Of a stretch of 64,000 bases of DNA, positions 40,209-49,201 are shown one piece after another. The notes beneath the pieces are model-generated. The model saw only the letters and a list, made by a program, of their open reading frames with translations. It searched no databases and was not told where the DNA came from. Origin of the DNA: UBA822 sp965249775 (GTDB lineage: Bacteria; Gemmatimonadota; Gemmatimonadetes; Longimicrobiales; Gaopeijiaceae); contig OZ252253.1 of NCBI GenBank assembly GCA_965249775.1, positions 3,286,001 to 3,350,000 on the forward strand. The letters run 5' to 3'. A program made the position numbers and the translations under genes. Each line of letters opens with the position of its first letter. The stretch's first letter is position 1.

Positions 40209-41066
40209 GTGGTGGCGTCCGAAGAGGCCGGACGGCTTGAAGCAGAGGACGAGGACGATGGCCAGAAACGCGACGGCCGACTTGAACTCGACCGAGATGT
40301 AGGCGCCGAAGAGGTTCTCGATCACGCCCAACAGAAAACCCCCGAGCACGGCGCCCACCGGCGTGTTCAATCCCCCCAGAACGGCAGCCGCGAACCCCTT
40401 GAGGAGCGGGTCCCACATCAGGGTGGGGTCGAGCGTAATGAGCGGAGCCGTGAGCAGCCCCGCGACCGCCCCGATCACGGAGCTGATGCCGAACGTCAGT
40501 CCCACCACTCGTGCAGCCGGGACACCGTTGATACGGGCCGCCATCGGGTCCTGCTGGGTGGCCTGCATCGCCACACCGAGCTTCGTGAACCGAAAGAACG
40601 CGAAGACGCCCAGCATCAACACCGACGAGATCGCGATCGTCGCCACGCTCAGCGTGCTGAAGGAGGTGTCTCCAATGCGGAGGACCTCGTTGGGTGAGAC
40701 CGGGAAGGGGAACTGCCGTTGTTCGGCGCCCCACCTCCAGCCGGCCAGCCCGAAGAGCGCCAGCTGGAAGCCGAGGGTGGTGACGAGGAGGTTGAGATGC
40801 GTCGGGTTGCGAACACGCCGCAGGATGACCGCCTCGAATCCGATCCCGAGGACGAAGGCGAAGACGAGGGCCACGGTGAACGCGACGAAGAAGCCGGTCT
40901 GGAAGTCGGTGAGGAGGACATAGGCGACGAAGACGGAGACCATCGCCATCTCACCCTGTGCGAAGTTCGGCACCTCGGTCGTCTTGTACGTGATGACCAG
41001 GGCGAGACCCACCAAGGCGTAGATGCTCCCGGCAGAGAGTCCGCCGGCGATGACCTGTGAGAACAT
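40194..41066 (-). CDS. livH: ABC transporter permease, LivH type
   Basis: 290 aa with about 8 transmembrane helices. The N-terminus QVIAGGLSAGSIYALVGLALVITYKTTEVPNFAQGEMAMV is the LivH hallmark (NFAxGE), followed by EAVILRRVRNPTHLNLLVTTLGF and the EAA-like loop GVAMQATQQDPMAARINGVPAARVVGLTFGISS; PVGAVLGGFLLGVIENL closes the conserved core. Together with LivM it forms the membrane channel. It starts 3 nt after the livM stop. Confidence 0.92.
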   Translation of the reverse strand: MFSQVIAGGLSAGSIYALVGLALVITYKTTEVPNFAQGEMAMVSVFVAYVLLTDFQTGFFVAFTVALVFAFVLGIGFEAVILRRVRNPTHLNLLVTTLGFQLALFGLAGWRWGAEQRQFPFPVSPNEVLRIGDTSFSTLSVATIAISSVLMLGVFAFFRFTKLGVAMQATQQDPMAARINGVPAARVVGLTFGISSVIGAVAGLLTAPLITLDPTLMWDPLLKGFAAAVLGGLNTPVGAVLGGFLLGVIENLFGAYISVEFKSAVAFLAIVLVLCFKPSGLFGRHHERKV

Positions 41067-41069
41067 CGG

Positions 41070-42191
41070 TCAGCTCGATCCGGCCGGAGGACCGCTCGAA
41101 CCGGCCCCAGGACCGGCCGACGCCCCGATCGAGGTGTCGGTGTCGCCTTTCCCGCCTCCGACAAGCGCTCCCAGCCGGATCCAGAGGCCGTGGAGCCCCC
41201 TCGGCTCGACGAGGATCGTGAGAACGATCAGCAGCCCGGTGACGACCCATCCGACGTTGGGGAGGCCGGCGCTCGACATGAAACGACTGGTGAAGCCCTC
41301 CAAAGCCGGACCGAGGAGGGGGAGCTCCTCAAACGCATCCATCTCCAGGTTCAGGTATCCCATCACGATACTGCCCAGGATCGCCCCGGGAATCGAGCCG
41401 AGTCCACCGAAGACCACCATCGCGAGGAACATCAGAGAGAGCAGGAAGTTGAAGACGCCCGGGCTGATGAAGCCCGTCATGAGCGCCAGAAGCCCCCCCG
41501 CGATGCCAGCGAAAGCCGCACTCAGCGCGAAGCTCAAGGTCTTGTAGTACGCGACGTCCACGCCCATCGTCGCGGCCGCGATCTCACTGTCTCGGATCGC
41601 ACGGAAGGCCCGCCCCACACGCGTGACCGAGAGGTTGCGAGCGCACAGGGCCAGCACCAGTGTCGTGCCGACGATGACGTAGTACTGCCGCGTGTCCCCG
41701 GACAGAGAGATGGGGCCGAGCGTCGCGTCAGGGACCACCAGGCCCATGTGTCCGCCGAAAAAGGCCGAGTGGCCGATGATCTGCGTGACCGCGAGCCCGA
41801 AGCCGAGCGTGACGATCGCGAGGTACGGTCCCTGAAGCCGCAGGGCTGGCAAGCCGAGCAGAAAGCCGAACAGGGCGGTCACGATCCCCGCCACCAGAAG
41901 AGCGAGCACGAAGGGCGCACTCAGCTCCGTCATCATGAGCACGGTCGTGTAGGCGCCGATCGCCAGGAAGCCCGCATGGCCGAGGGACACCTGCCCGGTG
42001 TCGCCGACCAGGATGTTCATCCCGAGTCCGACGATCACGAAGATCGCCATGTAGTTGAGCGTGAAGACCCGATAGCCCGGCAAGACCAGCGGGAGGGCGA
42101 TGAGCACGACCAGGAGGATCGCGAGCTTCACCCACGATCCCCGCCCTCGAAAGAGTTGGACGTCCGCGTAGTAGTCCTGGGTCGACCGCAT
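41070..42191 (-). CDS. livM: ABC transporter permease, LivM type
   Basis: 373 aa from ATG 42191, overlapping the acyl-CoA dehydrogenase stop by one base (TAATG). MNILVGDTGQVSLGHAGFLAIGAYT, GFLLGLPALRLQGPYLAIVTLGF, the EAA-like loop VGRAFRAIRDSEIAAATMGVDVAYYKTLSFALSAAFAG and GGLGSIPGAILGS are diagnostic for LivM. The last ~25 residues are Gly/Ser/Pro rich and probably disordered. Translational coupling to the dehydrogenase indicates that uptake and oxidation of the substrate are co-produced. Confidence 0.92.
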   Translation of the reverse strand: MRSTQDYYADVQLFRGRGSWVKLAILLVVLIALPLVLPGYRVFTLNYMAIFVIVGLGMNILVGDTGQVSLGHAGFLAIGAYTTVLMMTELSAPFVLALLVAGIVTALFGFLLGLPALRLQGPYLAIVTLGFGLAVTQIIGHSAFFGGHMGLVVPDATLGPISLSGDTRQYYVIVGTTLVLALCARNLSVTRVGRAFRAIRDSEIAAATMGVDVAYYKTLSFALSAAFAGIAGGLLALMTGFISPGVFNFLLSLMFLAMVVFGGLGSIPGAILGSIVMGYLNLEMDAFEELPLLGPALEGFTSRFMSSAGLPNVGWVVTGLLIVLTILVEPRGLHGLWIRLGALVGGGKGDTDTSIGASAGPGAGSSGPPAGSS

Positions 42192-43981
42192 TACGACAGC
42201 TTTGGCAGCCCCCCGCCCTTCAAGACGGCACGTGCCACACAAGCCCTGCGATCGATCAGACCCACCGGAAGAGGCAGCCACCCGCCGACTTCGTCGAGGC
42301 GCTGCTGGAGCTCGTCACCTGTGAAGAGTGCGGCGAGGATCTCGTTGGCCTCCTGACGGGCTCGGTCGGCTGCACGAGAGAGGTAGATCGTAGACAGTGC
42401 TTCGTAGAACTCGTTCTCGTCCGCACTCCGAACGGGACGACCCTTGATCACCCGCAGGAAGATGCTCTCCGCTGCGTAGATCTCGATCGCTACGTCGGCC
42501 AAGCTCGCCATCAGCTGCTGGTTGTCCGCATCGAACATGCGATCCTGCTCTACCTCACTGCACACCTCACGTACCAGGCAGAGGTAGACCTTCTTCAGGT
42601 TCTCGATCGTGCTTCCCTGGGCATCGAAGTCGGTATCCGCGCCGTTGTCGGCAGGTCCAGGTGCGGAGCCTGCGAGCGTCGCGATCGCGCCCTCGAAATC
42701 GGGCCTCCCTCTCCAGGAACGCCTCAACATCGCCCTCTGCGCGTACAGCCTGCAGATCTCGTTCGTGCCCTCGTAGATGCGGGTAATGCGCGAATCCCGG
42801 TACATGCGCGCCGGTGGGTATTCCTCGCTGAATCCGTATCCGCCGAAGACCTGGAGCGCCTCATCGGCGAGCTCGTTGTACGCCTCCGAAGTCTGAACCT
42901 TCGCCATCGCGCACTCGGCCGAAAACTCCGAGAGGGTCGCGAGCTTGGCGTCCAGCGTGGAGCTTCCAGCTTCCGCCTCCGCCTCCTCCATCGCATGGTA
43001 GACGAGGCCGGCCGTTCGGTAGGAGACCGCTTCCGCGGCGTATGCGCGTGTCGCCATGTCCCCGAGCTTCCGCTCTATGAGGCCGAACTCGCCGATCGGG
43101 CGACCGAACTGGGTCCGTTCCGCCGCGTAGCGTGCCGCGACCTCGACGGCCGCGCGAGCGCCCGAAGCGCTGTTCGTCGCCAGCTTGAGACGGCCCATGT
43201 TGAGCGTGCAGAACGCCACCAGGTGGCCCTTCCCGATCTCGCCCAGGAGGTTCTCGACCGGGATGTGCACGTTTTCGAACGAGAGAGCGGCAACGGACGA
43301 GCCGTGCTGGCCCAGGAGTCGCTCGTTGGCGCCGACAGTAAACCCCTCGCTGTCGCGGTCCAGGATGAACGAAGTGAAGTGCTCACCGTCGATCTTGACG
43401 AAGAGGATAAAGATGTCCGCCACTGCGGCGTTGGTGATCCACTGCTTGCCTCCGTTCACGACGTAGTGCGTACCCTCGTCGTTCAGCACTGCCCGCGTCG
43501 TAATGTTCATGGCGTCCGACCCCGTGCCGGGCTCGGTCAGCGCAAAGGCCGAGAGGATCTCCCCGCTCATCGAAGGCACGAGGTAGCGTTCGCGCTGATC
43601 CTCGGTGGCGAAGTTGATGAGCGGAAGCATACCGATACCCTGATGTGCGAAGATCAGCGAGCCGAGGCTCCCGAGCTTGGCGCGAATCGAGCACATGCCC
43701 GTGACGGCGAGGACGCTCAGGTCGAGTCCCCCGTACTCCTCCGGGACCTCGGCCATGAAGAGTCCCAGCTCTGCCGCCTTCTGAAACAAGGAGCGGGCGA
43801 GGTCGCTCGACCCCTGCTCCAGCTCATCTAGATGCGGGCCAACCTCCCGGTCGGCGAAGTCCGCGAAGGCCTGCATGAGCATGCGGTCCTCGTCCCCGAG
43901 ATCCTCGGGGGTCACGACCTCGTCTGGAGACGTTTCGTTGATGAGGAAGCTGGCACCGAAGGGTCGGGTCGTCGTGGTCAT
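42191..43981 (-). CDS. Acyl-CoA dehydrogenase, long (VLCAD-like) form with C-terminal extension
   Basis: 596 aa, first gene of the liv-type operon. Motifs: VPEEYGGLDLSVLAVTGMC, AFALTEPGTGSDAMN (FAD loop), GGKQWITNAAVADIF, RTQFGRPIGEFGLIERKLGDMA, QVFGGYGFSEEYPPARMYRDSRITRIYEGTNEICRLY (catalytic Glu in YEGTNE). A further ~170-residue helical C-terminal domain, as in ACAD9/VLCAD-like enzymes, is typical of membrane-associated dehydrogenases. The enzyme would introduce the 2,3 double bond into the imported, CoA-activated acid. It is divergent from the acyl-CoA ligase gene, with 136 bp between. Confidence 0.88.
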   Translation of the reverse strand: MTTTTRPFGASFLINETSPDEVVTPEDLGDEDRMLMQAFADFADREVGPHLDELEQGSSDLARSLFQKAAELGLFMAEVPEEYGGLDLSVLAVTGMCSIRAKLGSLGSLIFAHQGIGMLPLINFATEDQRERYLVPSMSGEILSAFALTEPGTGSDAMNITTRAVLNDEGTHYVVNGGKQWITNAAVADIFILFVKIDGEHFTSFILDRDSEGFTVGANERLLGQHGSSVAALSFENVHIPVENLLGEIGKGHLVAFCTLNMGRLKLATNSASGARAAVEVAARYAAERTQFGRPIGEFGLIERKLGDMATRAYAAEAVSYRTAGLVYHAMEEAEAEAGSSTLDAKLATLSEFSAECAMAKVQTSEAYNELADEALQVFGGYGFSEEYPPARMYRDSRITRIYEGTNEICRLYAQRAMLRRSWRGRPDFEGAIATLAGSAPGPADNGADTDFDAQGSTIENLKKVYLCLVREVCSEVEQDRMFDADNQQLMASLADVAIEIYAAESIFLRVIKGRPVRSADENEFYEALSTIYLSRAADRARQEANEILAALFTGDELQQRLDEVGGWLPLPVGLIDRRACVARAVLKGGGLPKLS

Positions 43982-44117
43982 GTGTCTTGGTCGCGGAAGG
44001 AGGCGTGCTCGTGGGCTGGTTGCCTTGGATCGGGCTTCATGCTATCCCAATCCGGACGAGATCACTAGCCCACTGTGCTTCCTCAACAGGTCTCCAGAGA
44101 GGTCCCTAGAACTGCGC

Positions 44118-45698
44118 ATGATTTTCCGAAGCCCCTACCCCGACGTTGTCATCCCCGAGACCACGGTGACGACTCATGTGCTCCGCCGCGCACAGGAGCT
44201 CGCCGGAAAGACCGCCCTGATCGACGGGACCACCGGCGCCACCATGTCGTACGGTGAGCTCGCTGATGCGATCCGGAGAGCAGCGGGTGGCCTGGCGGCA
44301 CGTGGCTTCGGCAAGGGAGACGTGCTCGGCATCTACAGCCCGAACACCATGCAGTACCCGATCGCCTTTCACGGCGCAGCCCACGCGGGGGGTGTCGCCA
44401 CCACCGTGAATCCACACTCCACCCCCGGCGAGCTGGCCAGCCAGCTCCGCGACGCCGGGGCCCGCTTCCTCATCACGGTCGGAGACTGCCTGGAGAAGGC
44501 GCGCGAGGCCGCGGAGCAGGTGGGCGGAATCGAGGAGATCTTCAGCTTCGATGACGCATCGGGCGCGACGCCCTTCTCGGCGCTGACGGATGCGGCTGAG
44601 CTCCTAGAGGAGCCGAAAATCGACCCGGGGACGGACCTGGTGGCCCTGCCATACTCGAGCGGGACGACCGGTGGCTCGAAGGGTGTCATGCTAACGCACC
44701 GGAACCTGGTCGCGAATATGGCCCAGCTCGACGGCATGGAGAGCCTGTCTCGAGGGCTCACCGAGGACGACACGGTGATCGCGATCATTCCTTTCTTTCA
44801 CATATACGGACTCCTCGTGATCATGAACTGGGCACTCTCCCGTGGGGCACGCATCGTGGTCATGCCCCGCTTCGAGCTCGAGACGTTTCTCGGAGCGCTC
44901 CAGGAGCATCGAGTCACCTACCTGCACCTGGTCCCGCCCATTCTCCTCGCTCTCGCCAAACACCCCATCGTCGACCAATACGACCTCTCGAGCCTCGACA
45001 CGATCAATTCGGGCGCCGCGCCGCTCGGTGAGGGTCTCGCCTCGGCGGTGGAGGAGCGGCTGGACTGCATCGTGGGTCAGGGCTACGGGCTGACTGAAAC
45101 GAGTCCTGTGACCCACCACGGGCCGAACCAGCGACGGGGCCAGTGTCCACACGCCTCGGTCGGGCCGAGCCTGCCGAACACCGAAACACAGATCGTCGAC
45201 GTCGACTCGGGTGCGGCGCTGGGGCGGGGAGAACGGGGTGAGGTGTTGATCCGGGGCCCCCAGGTGATGCTCGGGTACCTGAACCGCCCCGACGCGACTG
45301 CCGAATCCCTCGACGGGGACGGATGGCTCCACACCGGGGACATCGGATACGTCGATGAAAACGGATACTGCTACATCGTCGACCGATTGAAGGAGCTCAT
45401 CAAATACAAGGGCTTCCAGGTCGCACCCGCCGAATTGGAAGCGCTACTCCTGACGCACCCGCAAATCAAGGACGTGGCCGTCGTTCGGAGCCCCGACCCG
45501 GAAGCCGGCGAGGTGCCGAAGGCATTCGTCGTGGCAGACGGCGAGTTGTCTGCCGATGAGGTGATGAGCTTCGTCGCCGAGAACGTGGCCCCGCACAAGA
45601 GGATCCGTCGAGTCGAGTTCGTCGATCAGGTGCCGAAGTCTCCGGCCGGCAAGATCTTGCGGCGGGTGCTCGTCGAGCGTGAGGAGGGGCGGGCGTAG
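44118..45698 (+). CDS. Acyl-CoA synthetase, 4-coumarate-CoA-ligase-like (ANL family)
   Basis: 526 aa from ATG 44118, chosen as it begins the family N-terminus (RSPYPDVVIPETTVTTHVL). AMP-binding P-loop YSSGTTGGSKGVMLTHRNLVAN, HIYGLLVIMNW, A5 motif GYGLTETSPVTH, A7 DGWLHTGDIGYVDENGYCYIVDRLKELIKYKGFQV and A10 Lys in PKSPAGKILRRVL are all present, so both half-reactions should work. It would activate an aryl or alkyl carboxylate to its CoA thioester. Upstream and divergent lies the dehydrogenase-liv operon. Confidence 0.9.
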   Translation: MIFRSPYPDVVIPETTVTTHVLRRAQELAGKTALIDGTTGATMSYGELADAIRRAAGGLAARGFGKGDVLGIYSPNTMQYPIAFHGAAHAGGVATTVNPHSTPGELASQLRDAGARFLITVGDCLEKAREAAEQVGGIEEIFSFDDASGATPFSALTDAAELLEEPKIDPGTDLVALPYSSGTTGGSKGVMLTHRNLVANMAQLDGMESLSRGLTEDDTVIAIIPFFHIYGLLVIMNWALSRGARIVVMPRFELETFLGALQEHRVTYLHLVPPILLALAKHPIVDQYDLSSLDTINSGAAPLGEGLASAVEERLDCIVGQGYGLTETSPVTHHGPNQRRGQCPHASVGPSLPNTETQIVDVDSGAALGRGERGEVLIRGPQVMLGYLNRPDATAESLDGDGWLHTGDIGYVDENGYCYIVDRLKELIKYKGFQVAPAELEALLLTHPQIKDVAVVRSPDPEAGEVPKAFVVADGELSADEVMSFVAENVAPHKRIRRVEFVDQVPKSPAGKILRRVLVEREEGRA

Positions 45699-45726
45699 TT
45701 GACATCATAGCATCATTCGTATGATG
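45699..45726 (+). promoter_or_regulatory. vapBC promoter with palindromic operator
   Basis: TTGACA (45699-45704), with CATCAT-TCGT-ATGATG (45711-45726), a perfect 6-bp-arm inverted repeat preceded by another CATCAT at 45703. A TATGAT hexamer at 45720-45725 could be the -10 with a short spacer. The layout fits VapB autorepression. Confidence 0.55.
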
Positions 45727-45735
45727 TTTTGATGT

Positions 45736-45984
45736 ATGAGAACGACGCTGACCATCGAGGACGACGTAGCCGTACGGCTCGAGAAGGAGCTGAAAGCTCG
45801 CAAGACGAGCTTCAAGGCCCTGATCAACACAGTGCTCCGGCGCGGGCTTGACGATATGGATAGGCCGGCCGAGCCGAGGACCGCGTACGTCCTGTGCACG
45901 GTCGATCTCGGGGAGTGTCTCGTCCGGAACCTGGACAGCGTTGCCGAAGCGCTGGCTCATGGCGAGGGCGAGGCCTTTCGGTGA
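45736..45984 (+). CDS. vapB: VapB-type ribbon-helix-helix antitoxin
   Basis: 82 aa. MRTTLTIEDDVAVRLEKELKARKTSFKALINTVLRRGLDDM is a ribbon-helix-helix DNA-binding domain (about 1-41), followed by a toxin-wrapping tail. ATG 45736 lies only 9 nt after the operator and lacks a clear ribosome-binding site, so the transcript leader may be short. The TGA overlaps the toxin start (GTGA), the normal TA arrangement. Confidence 0.85.
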   Translation: MRTTLTIEDDVAVRLEKELKARKTSFKALINTVLRRGLDDMDRPAEPRTAYVLCTVDLGECLVRNLDSVAEALAHGEGEAFR

Positions 45985-46421
45985 TTCTGCTCGACGCGAA
46001 CCTGCTCGTCTACGCTTGGAATCGGGAGGCTCCCCAGCACGAGCGGTCGAACGTCTGGTTGCAGGAACGTCTCAATGAGCGTACCGGAGTGGGGATCTCC
46101 TGGGCGACCCTGCTGGCATTCGTGCGTCTCGTGTCGAATCGACGGATCTTCGAGCGGGCCGTCCCCGTGGATGAGGCGTGGCGTCAGGCGGAGGAGTGGT
46201 TGGGCCTTCCCAACGTCTGGGTACCCGAACCCGCTCAGCGCCACCAGGAGATTCTGCGAACGCTCATTCCGGAAGTGGGCAAGGCCGAGCTCGTCCCCGA
46301 CGCCCATCTCGCGGCCCTCGCGATCGAATATGGTCTCGTTCTTCAGACCACGGACCGGGATTTCGCGCGGTTCAGCGGTTTACAGTGGGAAAATCCTATC
46401 GACGCTTCGCAAGAGCTCTGA
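45981..46421 (+). CDS. vapC: VapC PIN-domain ribonuclease toxin
   Basis: 146 aa from GTG 45981. MILLDANLLVYAWN opens the PIN domain with the first Asp, GISWATLLAFVRLVS carries the conserved helix, and VPDAHLAALAIEYGLVLQTTDRDFARF gives the remaining acidic residues (DAHLAALA, TTDRDF). All four acidic PIN positions appear intact, so it should cleave RNA (tRNA or rRNA in known VapCs). The toxin is neutralised by the overlapping antitoxin. Confidence 0.87.
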   Translation: MILLDANLLVYAWNREAPQHERSNVWLQERLNERTGVGISWATLLAFVRLVSNRRIFERAVPVDEAWRQAEEWLGLPNVWVPEPAQRHQEILRTLIPEVGKAELVPDAHLAALAIEYGLVLQTTDRDFARFSGLQWENPIDASQEL

Positions 46422-46457
46422 CTACCGCGATCAGACCGCGGATCTGCGCCTCTGATC

Positions 46458-48683
46458 CTACAACCTCGCCAGATACGTAAGCTTCACGATGGCCGCCCTC
46501 GTGTTCACGTCCCATATCGAGCGTGCGCTTCCGCGCTCCTCGTTGAACACGATGAAGAGATCGCTGCCCGGCCTGTGGATGAAGTTGATGCGAACGCTGA
46601 CGGACAGATCGTCGTCCCGCCTGTTGTACTGAACCAGTGTGTTGGCGACGAGCTTCGTCGAGAATGCGTACCCCACGCGGAACCGAGCCAGATCGGCGCT
46701 GAACGCCCCCGCCGGCACATCGACCCGGTTGAGCGTATAGCCCACGGTCAGGCTGAAGTTTGCGTTCGGATTGGCCGTAATGTCGTTGGTGATCGTGTCG
46801 ACGCGACCGCCGAAGAAACTCTGAAGGAAGGCGTTGGAACTCACTGAGATTGTTCGGTTTTGGCTGCTGCTGGCGAACCAACCCAACTGGTGGGCGTCGT
46901 AGTCATCGGCCGGGACGGTGACTCCCTCACCGATATCGAATGCGTTCTCGACCCTGGTGAACCCGCGGCCGATGGCGAACCCCAAGAAATCGCCCGAATT
47001 CCACTGCGGTGCGATGAACAAGCCACTCGTCCAGTCTTGGAGCGTCCCACTAAAGCCGGTGATCAACTGGCTCGTCCATTGGAGCTCGAGGCTGCGCAAT
47101 CCCGGGATCCTCGGTCGAGGCGTCAGGCGTAGTAGGAGATCGGACTGCTGAATGTCCGTTCTCGGGATGAATCCCAGTTCGGCTCTCGCGTCTGGGCTTA
47201 CGCCGATGTGGCTCGCGTTGATTCCAAAGAAGTCCGTCTGATAGTCGACAGCGAGTCGGTAGGCCGCTCCTTCACCGCCCGCTCCACTCGTCGTCGTCCC
47301 GGCTGCGAAGCCCTGCACGTTCAACGTCGACGTGGGCCAGAACGACCAATCCAACCCTGCGGTCGAGTTCGAACCTCGCGTGCTCCGACGATCGGTGACC
47401 ATGGCGCCCAGGTAACTACTCTCGCCGACGTCACGCTTTACACGGGCTATCGCGTGGTTTGTACGTGGCTCGGTGAATGCGGCGTCCGTGACGGCGTTGA
47501 TGAAACCCACGGTCTGGCGTCCCGCTCGCCCCGTGAGCCTCAATCCGCCCATGATCGGGATCGGTCCGTCAGCCGATATTCCGATTTGTCGAGAGAAGAA
47601 CATCAGAAATGGAGGTGGCCCGAATAATGCAGCAGGTGCCCCCATCTCGAAGATTCCCGCGTTCTCCAGGAAGAAGTCCCGCTTCTCCGGGAAGAAGAGA
47701 CTGAACCGCGTCAGGTTGACCTGCTGATCGTCCACTTCCACTTGCGCGAAGTCGGTGTTGACCGTGGCGTCCAGGACCAGTCCGGGTCTCACCTCGTACT
47801 TCGCGTCGATCCCGATGGCGATTTCTCCATCGGTGTCCAAGCGGCTCGTCGAGTCCAGCTCCCCGCGGGTACCTGCCAGCACATACGGTTTCACCTCCAC
47901 GTTCAGCCCTGCCCGAGGTAGATCGGTCAGGCCGTGGATGTGTCCGGCTCTGCTCACACGGGTGAAGCCCTCGTTCGAGCGTGACCAGGAGCTCCACAAG
48001 ACCTCCTCGTTCTTCCTCCGGATGGTCCGATAAACATTAAACCCCCACGGCTGATCGGACGTCTCCGGAAAGCGCAGTGAGCGGAACGGGATCGCGAACT
48101 CGGCGGACCACCCCTCGGAAGTGCGCCGTGCGGCGACCTCCCACACACCCCGCCAATCCACATTGAATTCCCGACCCTCGTCCGTAATGAGCGCATCGTA
48201 CTCGGCGCCGTTCGGGTTCGTGCCGAAAACGACCGCGTTCCGGTGATCGTGGAACGGATCGAGGACGATCACAATGGCGTCGTCACTCGTGAATCTCGGC
48301 ACTCCCCCGAAGCCTGAGCTCATGAGTCGGTCCCTCTGAAGAATCCGGGCGATCACCTCATTGGGAGAGCGGTCGCGCGCCAGTACGCCCACATAGAGCG
48401 TGGCATCGTCGAAGAGGATCCGGACCTCGGTGAGCTCCGTCGCGGGCTCCCCTTCGAACGGCTCTTGCTGCCTGAATCCGGACGCCACAGGTGCCTCGCG
48501 CCAAGCCGTCTCGTCCAATAGGCCGTCGATACGGAGGGCGGATGTCTCGCCGGCAGGGAGGCGGTGCGCATCGACGTCAGGTGTCGGAGACACCTGAGCG
48601 GACGCAAGCATCGCGGTCGATGCAAGTAGAAGGCTGGTCAGCACAATGTTGTACGACCAGCCACTCCGGTGTGGTGGAGTCAC
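46458..48683 (-). CDS. DUF5916 outer-membrane-barrel protein with N-terminal CBM9-like domain
   Basis: 741 aa. Signal peptide (to about residue 29), then a CBM9-like beta-sandwich (RIDGLLDETAWREAPVASGFRQQEP to about 230: VRILFDDATLYVGVLARD, WGFNVYRTIRRKNEEVLWSSW). DUF5916 follows to the end: LDATVNTDFAQVEVDDQQVNLTRFSLFFPEKRDFFLENAGIFEMG, GGLRLTGRAGRQTVGFINAVT, and many amphipathic strands ending KLTYLARL. The family is predicted to sit in the outer membrane; its role (ligand or protein translocation, polysaccharide handling) is not established. It is 36 nt from the convergent vapC end. Confidence 0.87.
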   Translation of the reverse strand: MTPPHRSGWSYNIVLTSLLLASTAMLASAQVSPTPDVDAHRLPAGETSALRIDGLLDETAWREAPVASGFRQQEPFEGEPATELTEVRILFDDATLYVGVLARDRSPNEVIARILQRDRLMSSGFGGVPRFTSDDAIVIVLDPFHDHRNAVVFGTNPNGAEYDALITDEGREFNVDWRGVWEVAARRTSEGWSAEFAIPFRSLRFPETSDQPWGFNVYRTIRRKNEEVLWSSWSRSNEGFTRVSRAGHIHGLTDLPRAGLNVEVKPYVLAGTRGELDSTSRLDTDGEIAIGIDAKYEVRPGLVLDATVNTDFAQVEVDDQQVNLTRFSLFFPEKRDFFLENAGIFEMGAPAALFGPPPFLMFFSRQIGISADGPIPIMGGLRLTGRAGRQTVGFINAVTDAAFTEPRTNHAIARVKRDVGESSYLGAMVTDRRSTRGSNSTAGLDWSFWPTSTLNVQGFAAGTTTSGAGGEGAAYRLAVDYQTDFFGINASHIGVSPDARAELGFIPRTDIQQSDLLLRLTPRPRIPGLRSLELQWTSQLITGFSGTLQDWTSGLFIAPQWNSGDFLGFAIGRGFTRVENAFDIGEGVTVPADDYDAHQLGWFASSSQNRTISVSSNAFLQSFFGGRVDTITNDITANPNANFSLTVGYTLNRVDVPAGAFSADLARFRVGYAFSTKLVANTLVQYNRRDDDLSVSVRINFIHRPGSDLFIVFNEERGSARSIWDVNTRAAIVKLTYLARL

Positions 48684-48809
48684 GATTGCGGTGAGGTGAC
48701 CATTCGTGGGGGCAATACCCAGGGCCCTAGAGCCTTACAGAGTACGTGAATCCGGGTGGGACGCCATCATCGCGTCTCTCTTTCGTTTCCATGGACCCGA
48801 GGAAGGCGA
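48684..48809. other. Intergenic leader of the DUF5916 gene
   Basis: 126 bp upstream of the DUF5916 start up to the first gene remnant. I see no ORF, hairpin or promoter match that I can support. Confidence 0.4.
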
Positions 48810-49140
48810 TCACGATGGCCAACGGGATTCAGACCGACCCGACGATTTGCGGAGACGGAGGTGGTTGTATATGCCCCCCGCCTTGGTCGCGACTCGCAGG
48901 TCGACGGCGAGAACCTGGAACACCCCCGGGACCACGCCACCGTACTGGCCACGGACCCAGCGGAAGAAGAGCTTTCGGATGCCTCGAGCCTTTTCCGGCA
49001 CGACGGTCATGATGTTCAGGCAGGTTTTCGATCGACGGCACCGGGAGTGTGAAGTCTGATTCCTGGAGAAGCAGCTCACGGGAGACCATCGGCTCGAAGA
49101 AGATCACCTTGCCACCGTAGGCGGTAGGCGTAGCCAAGGA
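48810..49140 (-). pseudogene. Mixed remnant resembling a carboxymuconolactone-decarboxylase-type gene
   Basis: In one minus-strand frame 49140-49030 reads TAYGGKVIFFEPMVSRELLL then QESDFTLPVP. In the next frame 49030-48870 reads KARGIRKLFFRWVRGQYGGV then VPGVFQVLAVDLRVATKAGG, followed by GIYNHLRLR. The second part looks like the start of CMD/peroxidase-related proteins; the first like the end of another secreted-protein family. Neither has a complete domain, so I read this as decayed coding DNA filling most of the 518-bp gap. The family assignment is from memory of the pattern and is tentative. Confidence 0.4.
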
Positions 49141-49201
49141 TTACCGATAGAGCTGCGAGGCTGCTTGCAGTAACGAGTACCCTGGACGCATCTTGTCGGC
49201 T

